A DNA stretch of 64,000 bases from DATBFG01 sp036558645 (GTDB lineage Bacteria > Acidobacteriota > Terriglobia > Terriglobales > Acidobacteriaceae). The first letter of the stretch is position 1; every line of letters begins with the position of its first letter. The translations under genes were made by a program, and so were the position numbers. Below, one piece after another: positions 41,773 to 49,994 of the stretch. The stretch is from NCBI GenBank assembly GCA_036558645.1, contig DATBFG010000026.1:62001-126000 (forward strand). The letters are read 5' to 3'. Below the pieces are notes generated by a model that did not search any database, was not told the DNA's origin, and saw only the letters and a program-made list of their open reading frames with translations.

Positions 41773-42135
41773 CTATTCCGAGAATCCAACAAATCCCATC
41801 GCAATTGTCACGCCACGTGCGACTTTCCGCAGTGTGGCTTCACTCAAAACTCGAAGTCTCTGATTCGGTTCTAGAAGGCTTGCCTTTCGCACCGTCGAGA
41901 TATCCTCTGCTCGAATCGTAGACACGGATGACAGCCCTGTCTCCCCTGGGCTGAGTTCGATATGACTGGGTGCGCGAGCGGGAGTGGTACTCAGCGGAAC
42001 AACCAGGACGGTGTTTGCCCGTTCGCTCATGTTCCGAGCGTCAATCGAAACGATAACCACGGGTCGAGGATTTTTATCAGGCGGATCAGTCGGGAATTTG
42101 ATAAACCAAATTTCACCACGACGGGGTTGTCGCAT
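41773..42135 (-). CDS. MazF/PemK-type toxin (mRNA endonuclease)
   Basis: The 120-residue protein has the MazF pattern: RGEIWFIKFPTDP at the N-terminus, NPRPVVIVS, then VLVVPLSTTPARAPSHIEL and the STIRAEDISTVRKASLLEP segment. It would cleave RNA unless bound by the adjacent antitoxin. It begins 13 nt after the antitoxin stop. Confidence 0.92.
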   Translation of the reverse strand: MRQPRRGEIWFIKFPTDPPDKNPRPVVIVSIDARNMSERANTVLVVPLSTTPARAPSHIELSPGETGLSSVSTIRAEDISTVRKASLLEPNQRLRVLSEATLRKVARGVTIAMGFVGFSE

Positions 42136-42148
42136 TTGGTTGCTTTAC

Positions 42149-42418
42149 CTATCCCTCCGGATCAGAAAGTTCCGATTCACCAAAGGCCCCCCATGCTTCG
42201 CTTTCCTCAAGTTCGGCGGGTTGCAGGGAGTCATAATAAGCACGAGTTTGGGCTGCCAATTTCTCTTGCTCTTCCCGATCTCTGCGCTCCCGAATCATTG
42301 CTTCGACCGCTCCTGACAGCGACCCTTCTTTCCTTTTGTGCCGATAGGATTCGAGATAGGCAACCGCATCGTGCGACAAGGAGAATGTCCTGCGGGATTT
42401 GTTCCGTGTATTCTTCAT
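42149..42418 (-). CDS. Antitoxin of MazF pair, RHH-like
   Basis: The 89-residue protein has a ribbon-helix-helix-like N-terminus (RRTFSLSHDAVAYLESYRHKRKEGSLSGAVEAMIRE) and an acidic C-terminal tail (ELEESEAWGAFGESELSDPEG) that should neutralise the toxin. It probably represses its own operon at the double palindrome just upstream. It is transcribed first, 13 nt before the toxin. Confidence 0.85.
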   Translation of the reverse strand: MKNTRNKSRRTFSLSHDAVAYLESYRHKRKEGSLSGAVEAMIRERRDREEQEKLAAQTRAYYDSLQPAELEESEAWGAFGESELSDPEG

Positions 42419-42453
42419 ACCATTGTATGACTATAGTATGATAGCAATCATAC
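42416..42453 (-). promoter_or_regulatory. Double palindromic operator of the toxin-antitoxin operon
   Basis: Two perfect inverted repeats share the half-site GTATG: CATAC-CATT-GTATG (42416-42429, overlapping the antitoxin start codon) and GTATGAT-AGCA-ATCATAC (42436-42453). This is the arrangement expected for cooperative RHH repressor binding. Binding itself is inferred. Confidence 0.75.
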
Positions 42454-42570
42454 GACCAGAGATCAATCGTCAATTCTTGCGCGCGAGCCTCCGTTTTGTC
42501 CATTCCCCGGTTCCTGTTCTAGAATCAACCCTTTGCCTTCCATCATCTGATCCAACTGAGAGGATTGACT

Positions 42571-43986
42571 TTGCCAGACACCATCTACGACATCGCCATT
42601 ATCGGCAGCGGGCCGGCCGGATACACCGCCGCGATCCGCGCCGGGCAATATGGCCTGAAAACCGCGCTCATCGAAAAAGACAACGTGCTCGGCGGTACCT
42701 GCCTGCAAATGGGCTGCATTCCGACCAAGGCGCTGTTGTTCAACGCCGAGCTCTGGGATCACCTGAAGGAAGCGAAGGAATTCGGCATCGATGGCGTGGA
42801 CGCGCGCAAGTTGAACTGGGCCGCCATTCAGGATCGCAAGACGAAGATCGTCACCAAGCACACCAAGGGTCTCGACTTCCTGATGAAGAAAAATAAGGTT
42901 GAGGTCGTTCGTGGTTACGGACGACTCACCGGCCCGGCTCAAAACGGCGTTCATACCGTCGAAGTCAATAATGCCGGCGCGGTCACCAAACTGAAAGCCA
43001 GGAACGTGATTCTTTCGACTGGATCGGAAGCCCGTATGCTGCCCGGCATGCAAACCGATGATCGAATTTTGAGCAACATCGAAATCTTGAGCCTGAAAGA
43101 GATTCCCAAGTCGCTGGTCATCATCGGGGCCGGAGCTGTGGGAGTTGAGTTCGCCTCGATCTACCGTTCGTTCGATTGTGAAGTGACCATCATCGAGATG
43201 CTGCCTCGTCTTGTTCCCGTCGAGGATGAGGAGGTCTCCAAGGAATTGGCACGAGTCTTTCGCAAGCGGGGCATCAACTTCCATACCAGCGCCAAAGTCG
43301 ACAAAGTTGAGAAGGCGAAGTCAGGTGTTTCCGTGTCGTTTTCCGTCGAGGGCAAATCGCAGACCATCCAGGCCGACAAAATATTGATCGCGGTGGGACG
43401 CAAGCCGCGCACCGAGGATATCGGCTTGGAACGCACAAAGATTAAGCCGGACCGCGGATTCATCAAGACCGATAGCTGGATGCAGACCGCAGAGCCTGGC
43501 GTCTATGCCATCGGCGACATCGTTCTTGGCACGCCTCAACTCGCTCACGTCGGTGCGATGGAAGGCATCGTTGCAGTCACCAAGATTGCCGGCAAGAAGG
43601 GCAAGCCGATTAATCCAGAGCACATTCCCGGTGCCACTTACTGCCATCCCGAGATCGGCAGCGTAGGCCTGACCGAAACCAAGGCCAAAGAAGCCGGGTA
43701 CAACGTGAAAGTCGGGAAGTTCCCCTTCACGGCAAACTCCCGCGCTTCAATCGTCGGACAGCACGAAGGGTTCATCAAGATCGTCTCCGACGAAGAACAC
43801 GGCGAAATTCTTGGTGTTCACATCATCGGGCCGCAGGCTACAGAGTTGATCGCCGAAGCCGTGGCTGCGATGGAACTGGAAGCCACTGCGGAAGATCTGG
43901 TCTGGACAATTCACGCGCATCCAACGCTTGCTGAAGCCATGCTCGACGCGGCGAACAGCGTGTACGGAATGGCGATCAACATGTAG
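42571..43986 (+). CDS. lpdA: Dihydrolipoyl dehydrogenase (E3)
   Basis: I use the TTG at 42571, six bases after GAGAGGA; a TTG at 42565 touches that site. The 471-residue flavoenzyme has the FAD site IIGSGPAGYTAAIRAGQYG, redox-active C44 and C49 (GGTCLQMGCIPTK), an NAD site SLVIIGAGAVGVEFASI, the second FAD motif YAIGDI, and catalytic HAHPTLAEA near the end. It reoxidises the lipoyl arm of the E2 encoded at 48.0-49.3 kb. It opens the pyruvate dehydrogenase cluster. Confidence 0.97.
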   Translation: MPDTIYDIAIIGSGPAGYTAAIRAGQYGLKTALIEKDNVLGGTCLQMGCIPTKALLFNAELWDHLKEAKEFGIDGVDARKLNWAAIQDRKTKIVTKHTKGLDFLMKKNKVEVVRGYGRLTGPAQNGVHTVEVNNAGAVTKLKARNVILSTGSEARMLPGMQTDDRILSNIEILSLKEIPKSLVIIGAGAVGVEFASIYRSFDCEVTIIEMLPRLVPVEDEEVSKELARVFRKRGINFHTSAKVDKVEKAKSGVSVSFSVEGKSQTIQADKILIAVGRKPRTEDIGLERTKIKPDRGFIKTDSWMQTAEPGVYAIGDIVLGTPQLAHVGAMEGIVAVTKIAGKKGKPINPEHIPGATYCHPEIGSVGLTETKAKEAGYNVKVGKFPFTANSRASIVGQHEGFIKIVSDEEHGEILGVHIIGPQATELIAEAVAAMELEATAEDLVWTIHAHPTLAEAMLDAANSVYGMAINM

Positions 43987-44028
43987 AGGATTGGGTAAGT
44001 TACACGAGCACTCACTTACCAATTACAA

Positions 44029-44808
44029 ATGATCTCCGTTCTCCAACTCGGCACCATCGACTACGCTACCGGCCTCCGCCTACAGGAGCGGCTGGTCGAG
44101 TTGCGCAAGAACGGACAGATCGGCGACGTTCTCCTGCTGCTTGAACACTCTCCAGTAATCACTCTCGGGCGCAATGCTAAGGCTTCGAACGTAATTGCCT
44201 CGCCAGAGTTGCTTGTGCAGCGTGGCGTCGAAGTTTTCGACTGCGATCGCGGCGGGGACGTAACGTTCCACGGTCCCGGCCAGATCGTTGGCTACCCGAT
44301 CTTTGATCTCCGCGCGTTCCCGTCCAGCGATACCAAGCGCAAAACGCTGGGAGTTATCGAATATGTACGTCGGCTGGAAGAAGTCCTGATCCGAACCTGC
44401 GCCAACTTCGGTATCGCCACCAAACGCATCCCGGACTTAACGGGCGTATGGACAGATGGCGCGACGAAGGAAGCCAAAATCGCTGCCCTCGGTGTACATA
44501 TCTCCCGCGGCGTGACTTCCCACGGTCTCGCTCTCAACGTCAACACGGATCTCAGTTTCTTTGACCTCATTATCCCGTGCGGCATAACCAGCAAACCCGT
44601 GACATCCATGTCGAAAGAACTCGGCCGCGACCTCTCGCTCGAAGATGTGGTCAACAGCATTTCGCGCAACTTTGGACAGGTCTTCGGAAGCCAGATCCTC
44701 TGGCTCGAAACACTCGATTCACTGCTCGGAAATTCTGTCGGCGTCCCGATGACCATTCCTTCGGAACTGCGCCGCATACATCGCGAAGAAGATACGTTCC
44801 TCGCCTGA
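44029..44808 (+). CDS. lipB: Octanoyl-[acyl-carrier-protein]:protein octanoyltransferase
   Basis: The 259-residue enzyme transfers octanoate from ACP to the lipoyl-domain lysine. LipB signatures are LLLEHSPVITLGRNA, the RGGDVTFHGPGQIVGYPIFDL block, KIAALGVHISRGVTSHGLALNVNTDL and PCGITSKPVTSM, which carries the catalytic Cys and Lys. It lies between lpdA and the E1 genes, matching a role in activating the E2. A REP-like palindrome separates it from E1alpha. Confidence 0.96.
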   Translation: MISVLQLGTIDYATGLRLQERLVELRKNGQIGDVLLLLEHSPVITLGRNAKASNVIASPELLVQRGVEVFDCDRGGDVTFHGPGQIVGYPIFDLRAFPSSDTKRKTLGVIEYVRRLEEVLIRTCANFGIATKRIPDLTGVWTDGATKEAKIAALGVHISRGVTSHGLALNVNTDLSFFDLIIPCGITSKPVTSMSKELGRDLSLEDVVNSISRNFGQVFGSQILWLETLDSLLGNSVGVPMTIPSELRRIHREEDTFLA

Positions 44809-44821
44809 ACCAGAAATTGTT

Positions 44822-44876
44822 TGTAGCGCCGGCATCCTGCCGGCTCACTCAGAAGCCGCCGGGACGCGGCGCTACA
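44822..44876. repeat. REP-like palindrome between lipB and E1alpha
   Basis: TGTAGCGCC (44822-44830) pairs with GGCGCTACA (44868-44876), enclosing GCCGGCATCCTGCCGGC and GCCGCCGGGACGCGGC. It forms a three-stem cruciform with no coding frame. It interrupts the otherwise tight gene cluster. Confidence 0.75.
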
Positions 44877-44942
44877 TCTCGCTCACGTTTGTCCAAATTC
44901 TCCATCCGGGTTAGCATCGAGAGGGCAAAAGCCGCATTCCTC

Positions 44943-46232
44943 ATGGCCAAGAAGCACAAGACTCCGCCGGTGACTTCAAAATCGGGCTCCAACGGCAGTA
45001 AGCGAAATCAACTTACAAGTTCGCTTCGCACCTACGAAATTCGCGACTACCGTCTCGAGAAGCCGAGTTTTGCGGTGCGGCAGGTTCGGCAGGGCGATGA
45101 AGTACGTTACGAGGTCAAGGGCGATCTCAGCGCCCCAGTGCCGCCGATCCGCGAGTCGAAGTATCTCTCCAAGCAGCAATCGATCGAGATCTATCGCTGG
45201 ATGCTGCTCAACCGCAAAATGGAGACCGCTCTTGAAAATCTCTACAAGCAGGGCAAGGTTGTCGGCGGTGTCTACTTTGGACTGGGCCAGGAAGGCTGCT
45301 CCTGCGCTTCGGCGTACGCGCTCAAACCCGACGAGTGGCTTGGACCGCTGATTCGTAATCAAGGATCGCTGCTGGTGCGCGGCTTTCCAGCTCGCGACAT
45401 CATGATGCAATACATGGCCAAAGCCGGCTCTCCCACCAAGGGACGCGATGCCTCTTCGCATTTCGGAGATCACCAGCAACGCAACGTTGTCTCGCCAATC
45501 TCGACTTTGGGCGATCTCATCCCGGTGCTGGCCGGGGTGGCACTAGGAGCTCGCCTGCAAGGCAAGAACATCGCAGTCATGACCTATATCGGCGATGGCG
45601 GCCAATCGACGGGTGTTACCTACGAGGGCCTCAACTTCGCCGCCGTGCAGAATCTCGGGCTGGTGCTTTTCGTCGAAAACAATCTCTGGGGATACTCCAC
45701 TCCAGCGGACATGCAATTCCGGGTGAAGGATCTCGCTGAGCGCGCCATTGCCTATGGCATTCCCGGCGTGATTGTCGATGGCACCGATCCCTGCCAGGTT
45801 TACGACGCAGCACATGAGGCCTGCGAGCGCGCCCGCCGTGGTGAAGGGCCCACGCTGATCGAAGCCAAGATGATGCGTATGAAAGGCCACGCCATTCATG
45901 ATGCCGCCGAGTACGTTCCGAAACCTCTATTCGAATATTGGAAGAAACGGGATTGCATCGCGCGTTTTGAGAACTATCTAGTCAATCAGAGGAAGTGGCT
46001 CACGAAAGACGAAAACGCGAAGCTGATTTCAGATGTTGATCGCCAACTCGAAGCCGACCGCGATTTCGCAGTAGCATCACCGATGCCGGAACCGGCAAGC
46101 GCCGCCGGAGGCACATACTGCGAAGCAGGTTGCCATGATGTCAAGGCAAAGTACGGTACTCCGAAAGTGAGCGTAACCAAATCGCCCTCTGTCACTCCTA
46201 AGAATAGTGAAGCGGCAGTGCACTTGAAGTGA
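44943..46232 (+). CDS. pdhA: Pyruvate dehydrogenase E1 component, alpha subunit
   Basis: The ATG at 44943 gives 429 residues; a longer frame overlapping lipB is not supported. Residues ~1-70 are a basic extension. The thiamine-diphosphate core has GGVYFGLGQEGCSCASAYAL, SHFGD, and the TPP motif YIGDGGQSTGVTYEGLNFAA...VENN. The last ~60 residues are an atypical Ala/Cys extension (CEAGCHDVKAKYG). With E1beta it decarboxylates pyruvate and loads the E2 lipoyl group. Confidence 0.92.
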   Translation: MAKKHKTPPVTSKSGSNGSKRNQLTSSLRTYEIRDYRLEKPSFAVRQVRQGDEVRYEVKGDLSAPVPPIRESKYLSKQQSIEIYRWMLLNRKMETALENLYKQGKVVGGVYFGLGQEGCSCASAYALKPDEWLGPLIRNQGSLLVRGFPARDIMMQYMAKAGSPTKGRDASSHFGDHQQRNVVSPISTLGDLIPVLAGVALGARLQGKNIAVMTYIGDGGQSTGVTYEGLNFAAVQNLGLVLFVENNLWGYSTPADMQFRVKDLAERAIAYGIPGVIVDGTDPCQVYDAAHEACERARRGEGPTLIEAKMMRMKGHAIHDAAEYVPKPLFEYWKKRDCIARFENYLVNQRKWLTKDENAKLISDVDRQLEADRDFAVASPMPEPASAAGGTYCEAGCHDVKAKYGTPKVSVTKSPSVTPKNSEAAVHLK

Positions 46233-46255
46233 GATTGGTCACATAAGCGAACCGT

Positions 46256-47227
46256 ATGCACCTTACCTATCTCGAAGCCATCCGCCAGGGAATCTGGGAA
46301 GAAATGGAACGCGACCCGACCGTCTTCTGCATCGGCGAAGACATCGGCATTTATGGCGGCGCTTTTAAGGTCACCGACGGCTTTATCGATCGCTTTGGCC
46401 CCGAGCGCGTGATCGACACTCCCATTGCCGAGTCGGCAATTGTTGGCGCGGCATTTGGCGCTGCACTGACCGGTATGCGCCCCGTCGCCGAGTTCCAGTT
46501 CATGGACTTCATCGGCTGCGCTTTCAACCAGATCGTCAACATGGTCGCAAAGTCGCATTACCGCTGGGGCGCGCCTGCTCCCATGGTCATCCGTGGGCCG
46601 AGTGGCGGCAACGTGCACGGCGGTCCGTTCCACTCACAGAATCCTGAGATGTGGTTCGTGCACGCGCCCGGGCTTAAAGTGGTCTGTCCGTCGAGCGCTT
46701 ACGATGCAAAGGGGCTGATCAAAGCTTCGATTCGCGACAATAACCCCGTCATCTTCTTCGAGCACAAGTATCTCTACCGCCGGATCAAAGAAGAAGTACC
46801 CGAAGGAGATTACATCGTGCCTCTCGGCAAGGCGCGCATCGCTCGCGAAGGCCGCGATCTCAGCATCATCACGTACGCTGCAATGGTGCATCTGGCGCTT
46901 GAAGCAGCTGGCGTCCTCGCAAAAGATGGAATCGAAGTAGAGGTCATCGATCTGCGCACGGTCTCACCGCTCGATCGCGAAGCCATCGCGTCGACCGTAC
47001 GTAAAACCAACAAAGTCATCCTGCTTCATGAAGATGTGCGCACAGGCGGACTAGCCGGCGAAATAGCCGCGATCATCAACGAAGAAGCATTCGACGATCT
47101 CGATGGGCCGATCGTGCGCATCACGTCGCAGGATTCTGCGGTTCCGTTCTCACCGCCCCAGGAAGAGTATTTCATGCCACAACTGAAGGATGTGGTTGGC
47201 GAGGCGCGCCGCTTGAAAGCCTATTAA
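46256..47227 (+). CDS. pdhB: Pyruvate dehydrogenase E1 component, beta subunit
   Basis: The 323-residue protein has the E1beta pattern: MHLTYLEAIRQGIWEEMERDPTVFCIGEDIG, ERVIDTPIAESAIVGAAFGAALTGMRPVAEFQFMDF, RGPSGGNVHGGPFHSQNPEMWF, and C-terminal VIDLRTVSPLDREAI and HEDVRTGGLAGEIAAII. It starts 23 nt after E1alpha. Together they form the alpha2beta2 enzyme. Confidence 0.95.
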   Translation: MHLTYLEAIRQGIWEEMERDPTVFCIGEDIGIYGGAFKVTDGFIDRFGPERVIDTPIAESAIVGAAFGAALTGMRPVAEFQFMDFIGCAFNQIVNMVAKSHYRWGAPAPMVIRGPSGGNVHGGPFHSQNPEMWFVHAPGLKVVCPSSAYDAKGLIKASIRDNNPVIFFEHKYLYRRIKEEVPEGDYIVPLGKARIAREGRDLSIITYAAMVHLALEAAGVLAKDGIEVEVIDLRTVSPLDREAIASTVRKTNKVILLHEDVRTGGLAGEIAAIINEEAFDDLDGPIVRITSQDSAVPFSPPQEEYFMPQLKDVVGEARRLKAY

Positions 47228-47349
47228 GAGAGCAGTATCCTCAAGCCCTTCGTTGAATCGGCCCGCAGCAGGCCACTTGACCGGAATTCCCGAGCGGACA
47301 CGTTGCATCGTTGCCGCTCTTTGCCGTCAATGGATGTGCAGGAGGCGAA

Positions 47350-47907
47350 ATGCGGAGCTTCATCTTTGGAGTGGTGGTAACGCTCGTGGTCCTCGTTCTC
47401 GGAGGAATTGCGTTCCTTTTTCTCGGCCTGATGCCCACGCATGCTGACGCGACTCCATCCGCAGCCGAACAGAGTATTGCCATGCGCGCGCTGGACGCTT
47501 CTATGGAGCGCAGAGCGCCGCGCGTTAACAATCCCGTGACGCCGACCGACGAAAATCTTATCGATGGCATGAAGCTCTACACGATGAACTGTGCCCTCTG
47601 TCACGGCAATCTAGACATGAAGCCGAGCACATTCAAGGACTCGTTCTACCCACCACCTCCGCAGTTGATTGTTGATCCGATTGATGATCCAGAGTGGCAT
47701 ATCTTCTATGCCATTCGCACCGGCGTCCGCTACTCGGCCATGCCAGCCTGGAGCAAGAATCTCTCCGAGCAGGACATGTGGAAGATCACAGGGTTCTTGT
47801 CTCGCATTGAAAAGCTATCCCCCGCTGTACTGGACTATTGGAAAAAGTCGTTCGGAGCTGCTCGTGAGCCTGGCGGCGCGGAAGGAGAAAAGCACGAGCA
47901 TCACTGA
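47350..47907 (+). CDS. Membrane-anchored monohaem cytochrome c
   Basis: AGGAGG lies 4 nt before the ATG at 47350; an earlier Met is not needed. The 185-residue product has one N-terminal anchor helix (FIFGVVVTLVVLVLGGIAFLFLG), then a periplasmic domain with CALCHG (C81, C84, H85) and a Met-rich distal region (GVRYSAMPAWSKNL, DMWKITGFL). The C-terminus is His/Glu-rich. Its placement between E1beta and E2 is unusual, as the dehydrogenase complex is cytoplasmic. Confidence 0.9.
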   Translation: MRSFIFGVVVTLVVLVLGGIAFLFLGLMPTHADATPSAAEQSIAMRALDASMERRAPRVNNPVTPTDENLIDGMKLYTMNCALCHGNLDMKPSTFKDSFYPPPPQLIVDPIDDPEWHIFYAIRTGVRYSAMPAWSKNLSEQDMWKITGFLSRIEKLSPAVLDYWKKSFGAAREPGGAEGEKHEHH

Positions 47908-48024
47908 TTGGCGCGCCGAATAGAGTCACTGCGCGGCCTCGGTAGTTCGATATGGCCGCAAAATATATAATAAAAAATTGCGCTCAGGCCGGAGACTCAT
48001 TCCGGGGATGCGCGGAAGGGAATT

Positions 48025-49314
48025 ATGCCGACTGATATCGTCATGCCCCAGATGGGCGAATCCATTTTCGAGGGCACAATCACCAAATGGCTGAAGAAGC
48101 CTGGCGACAAAGTGCAGCGGGATGAACCGCTGTTCGAAATCTCTACCGACAAGGTAGACGCAGAAATTCCCGCACCAGCTTCCGGCGTCCTGCAGGACAT
48201 CAAGATCGGCGAAGGCACCACGGTGCAGGTGAACACCGTCGTCGGAACGATTTCGGCAGATGGCGAGTCAGCCCCTGCCGCGGCAAAACCTGCAGCTCCC
48301 GCCGCTGCTCCGCCAAAACAGGAGGCTGCTCCCACGCCACAAGCTTCAGTCTCGGAGCCGACAGAAGCGGCGGAAGCGACGGAAGACGAAGGAACCGACA
48401 TCGCACGCTCCTCACCTTTGGTGAGAAAGATTGCGCGCGAAAATAACGTGGATCTCTCCAAAGTCTCCGGCACCGGACTCGGCGGACGCATTACCAAACA
48501 AGACATCATGGCTTTCCTCGAGAAGCCGCAGCCCGCGGCGGCGACCTCCGCTCCAACCCCTGCCGCTCAAAAAGGCAAGCCGGCTCCGGCAGCACCTCCA
48601 GCCGCAATTCCCGGCGATCTGGTACCGATGACGCAAATGCGCAAGATCATTGCGCAACGCATGATCGAATCGCGCCGGACCAGCGCTCACGTTCACTGCA
48701 TGTTCGAGGTGGACCTGACCCGCATCGTGAACCTGCGCAATAAAACAAAGAAAGGGTTCGAACAACGCAACGGAGCTCGGCTTACCTTCATGCCATTCTT
48801 CGTCCGCGCGGCGATCATCGCCCTGCAGCAATTTCCGATCGTCAATGCATCGCTTGAGAACGAAAGCATCCGTTATCACCGGCACGTAAATGTAGGAATT
48901 GCCGTAGCGCTCGATTGGGGATTGATCGTTCCGGTGCTGAAGAATGCGGATGAGTTGAATTTCCTCGGCTTGCAGCGCGGCATCTCGGATCTAGGTGAGC
49001 GCTCGCGTTCGAAGAAGCTCGTACCGAATGAAGTGGAAGGGTCAACTTTCACGGTGACGAACCCGGGCCAGTTTGGTGCGGTGTTTGGTCTCCCGATCAT
49101 CAATCAGCCGAATGCTGCCATCATGGGCGTCGGGGGGATCACCAAGGCTCCCGTCGTTGTTACTGATGAAGACGGAAACGACTCGATCGCCATCCGTTCG
49201 CTTGTCCACCTCACGCTAGGTTACGACCATCGCATCATTGATGGCGCGGTCGCCGACCAGTTCATGGCCCTTGTGAAGAAGAATCTCGAGAACTGGGGAG
49301 AAGAAGTCGGATAG
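48025..49314 (+). CDS. pdhC: Dihydrolipoamide acyltransferase (E2)
   Basis: The 429-residue protein has one lipoyl domain with K43 in STDKVDAEI, an Ala/Pro linker, a peripheral subunit-binding domain near 130-166 (LVRKIARENNVDLSKVSGTG, GRITKQDIMAFL), another Ala/Pro linker, and the catalytic domain ending YDHRIIDGA with H402 and D406. It transfers the acetyl group from E1 to CoA. A TATAAT-like box near 47965 may give it its own promoter. It ends the metabolic cluster; the phage-derived cassette begins just beyond. Confidence 0.95.
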   Translation: MPTDIVMPQMGESIFEGTITKWLKKPGDKVQRDEPLFEISTDKVDAEIPAPASGVLQDIKIGEGTTVQVNTVVGTISADGESAPAAAKPAAPAAAPPKQEAAPTPQASVSEPTEAAEATEDEGTDIARSSPLVRKIARENNVDLSKVSGTGLGGRITKQDIMAFLEKPQPAAATSAPTPAAQKGKPAPAAPPAAIPGDLVPMTQMRKIIAQRMIESRRTSAHVHCMFEVDLTRIVNLRNKTKKGFEQRNGARLTFMPFFVRAAIIALQQFPIVNASLENESIRYHRHVNVGIAVALDWGLIVPVLKNADELNFLGLQRGISDLGERSRSKKLVPNEVEGSTFTVTNPGQFGAVFGLPIINQPNAAIMGVGGITKAPVVVTDEDGNDSIAIRSLVHLTLGYDHRIIDGAVADQFMALVKKNLENWGEEVG

Positions 49315-49323
49315 GAAATACAA

Positions 49324-49361
49324 TCGTCAGTCATCAGCGAGAGGAAGCCGATGACTGACGA
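49324..49361. repeat. 12-bp perfect inverted repeat at the edge of the phage-derived cassette
   Basis: TCGTCAGTCATC (49324-49335) is inverted as GATGACTGACGA (49350-49361) around a 14-nt loop, 10 nt after the E2 stop. It lacks a T-run, so it is not a typical terminator. It could be a boundary mark or a member of the low-complexity intergenic repeats seen elsewhere in the window. Confidence 0.6.
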
Positions 49362-49370
49362 CGAGGCGAA

Positions 49371-49631
49371 CTATCGTGCTTTCGCCCAAATCGAGGCATT
49401 GAGACAGTCCACAGTTCCATCGATTACTTTTGCCAATCCCTGGCTGAACTTGTCGTTGTCCACGATGTCCTTCGCCGCGATTGCCTCACCCATCGAAAGT
49501 GCAGACTCGATAAACGAAAGAGCGGCCTGCTTCTTGTCGTTGCCGGCACGGCTTCCGAACAAGCCCTCTATCCCATGGACAACCGCTGGTACAAATGCGA
49601 TCCCTTGAAGCAGTTTGGAAAGAAAATTCAT
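49371..49631 (-). CDS. Small phage-cassette protein
   Basis: The 86-residue product starts MNFLSKLLQGIAFVPAVVHGIEGLFG, one amphipathic or membrane-prone helix, then an Ala/Lys helical part (DKKQAALSFIESALSMGEAI). No family is recognised. It is the last gene of the minus-strand cassette, next to a holin-like gene, and may take part in lysis or tail assembly; that is inference. Confidence 0.6.
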   Translation of the reverse strand: MNFLSKLLQGIAFVPAVVHGIEGLFGSRAGNDKKQAALSFIESALSMGEAIAAKDIVDNDKFSQGLAKVIDGTVDCLNASIWAKAR

Positions 49632-49685
49632 CTTTAGTTTCTCCTGAATGATTTGTTCGAGCTGAAACTTGGAGTAGACGGAAAA

Positions 49686-49994
49686 TCAACGAATGCCGAA
49701 ATGGTCGTGCATCGCGATGGCGGCGCTGATGGCAACGGTGATTGCCGCATTGACTAGACGATCAAAGACACTACGCCGGATGTCGTTCTTTTCGAGCGCC
49801 CGAATGCGGTCCTCCGCCAGCTTCATGCGTCCCGGTTGCGTGCCGCCAACCAGCATTTCCATCATGGCTTCCAATCTGCCAAGCTTCGCAAGGACACATT
49901 GCTGAAAATCGGCATCGGTAACGCGCAACACGAGCGGTTGTTTCCCCGCCGAGTGTGTGGTCCTTCCTAAGATTTCCTCGTCAATCGTCGTCAT
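49686..49994 (-). CDS. Holin-like small membrane protein
   Basis: The 102-residue protein has a coiled-coil segment (LGRLEAMMEMLVGG, MKLAEDRIRALEKNDIRRSVFDRL) followed by one C-terminal membrane helix (VNAAITVAISAAIAMHDHFG). This resembles XhlA-type or holin-associated proteins. Overlap of 4 nt with the upstream 49991-52324 gene indicates translational coupling. Confidence 0.6.
   Translation of the reverse strand: MTTIDEEILGRTTHSAGKQPLVLRVTDADFQQCVLAKLGRLEAMMEMLVGGTQPGRMKLAEDRIRALEKNDIRRSVFDRLVNAAITVAISAAIAMHDHFGIR

Noticed and set aside
44577..44942. N-terminal extension of E1alpha into lipB
   Set aside because: It overlaps lipB, has composition of an out-of-frame shadow, and the ATG at 44943 begins the family-like protein.
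44943..46232. CX3CH (CEAGCH) near the C-terminus of E1alpha as a haem-binding site, near the cytochrome gene
   Set aside because: E1alpha is cytoplasmic with no signal peptide, and haem c attachment occurs in the periplasm; the Cys tail is more likely metal-binding or incidental.
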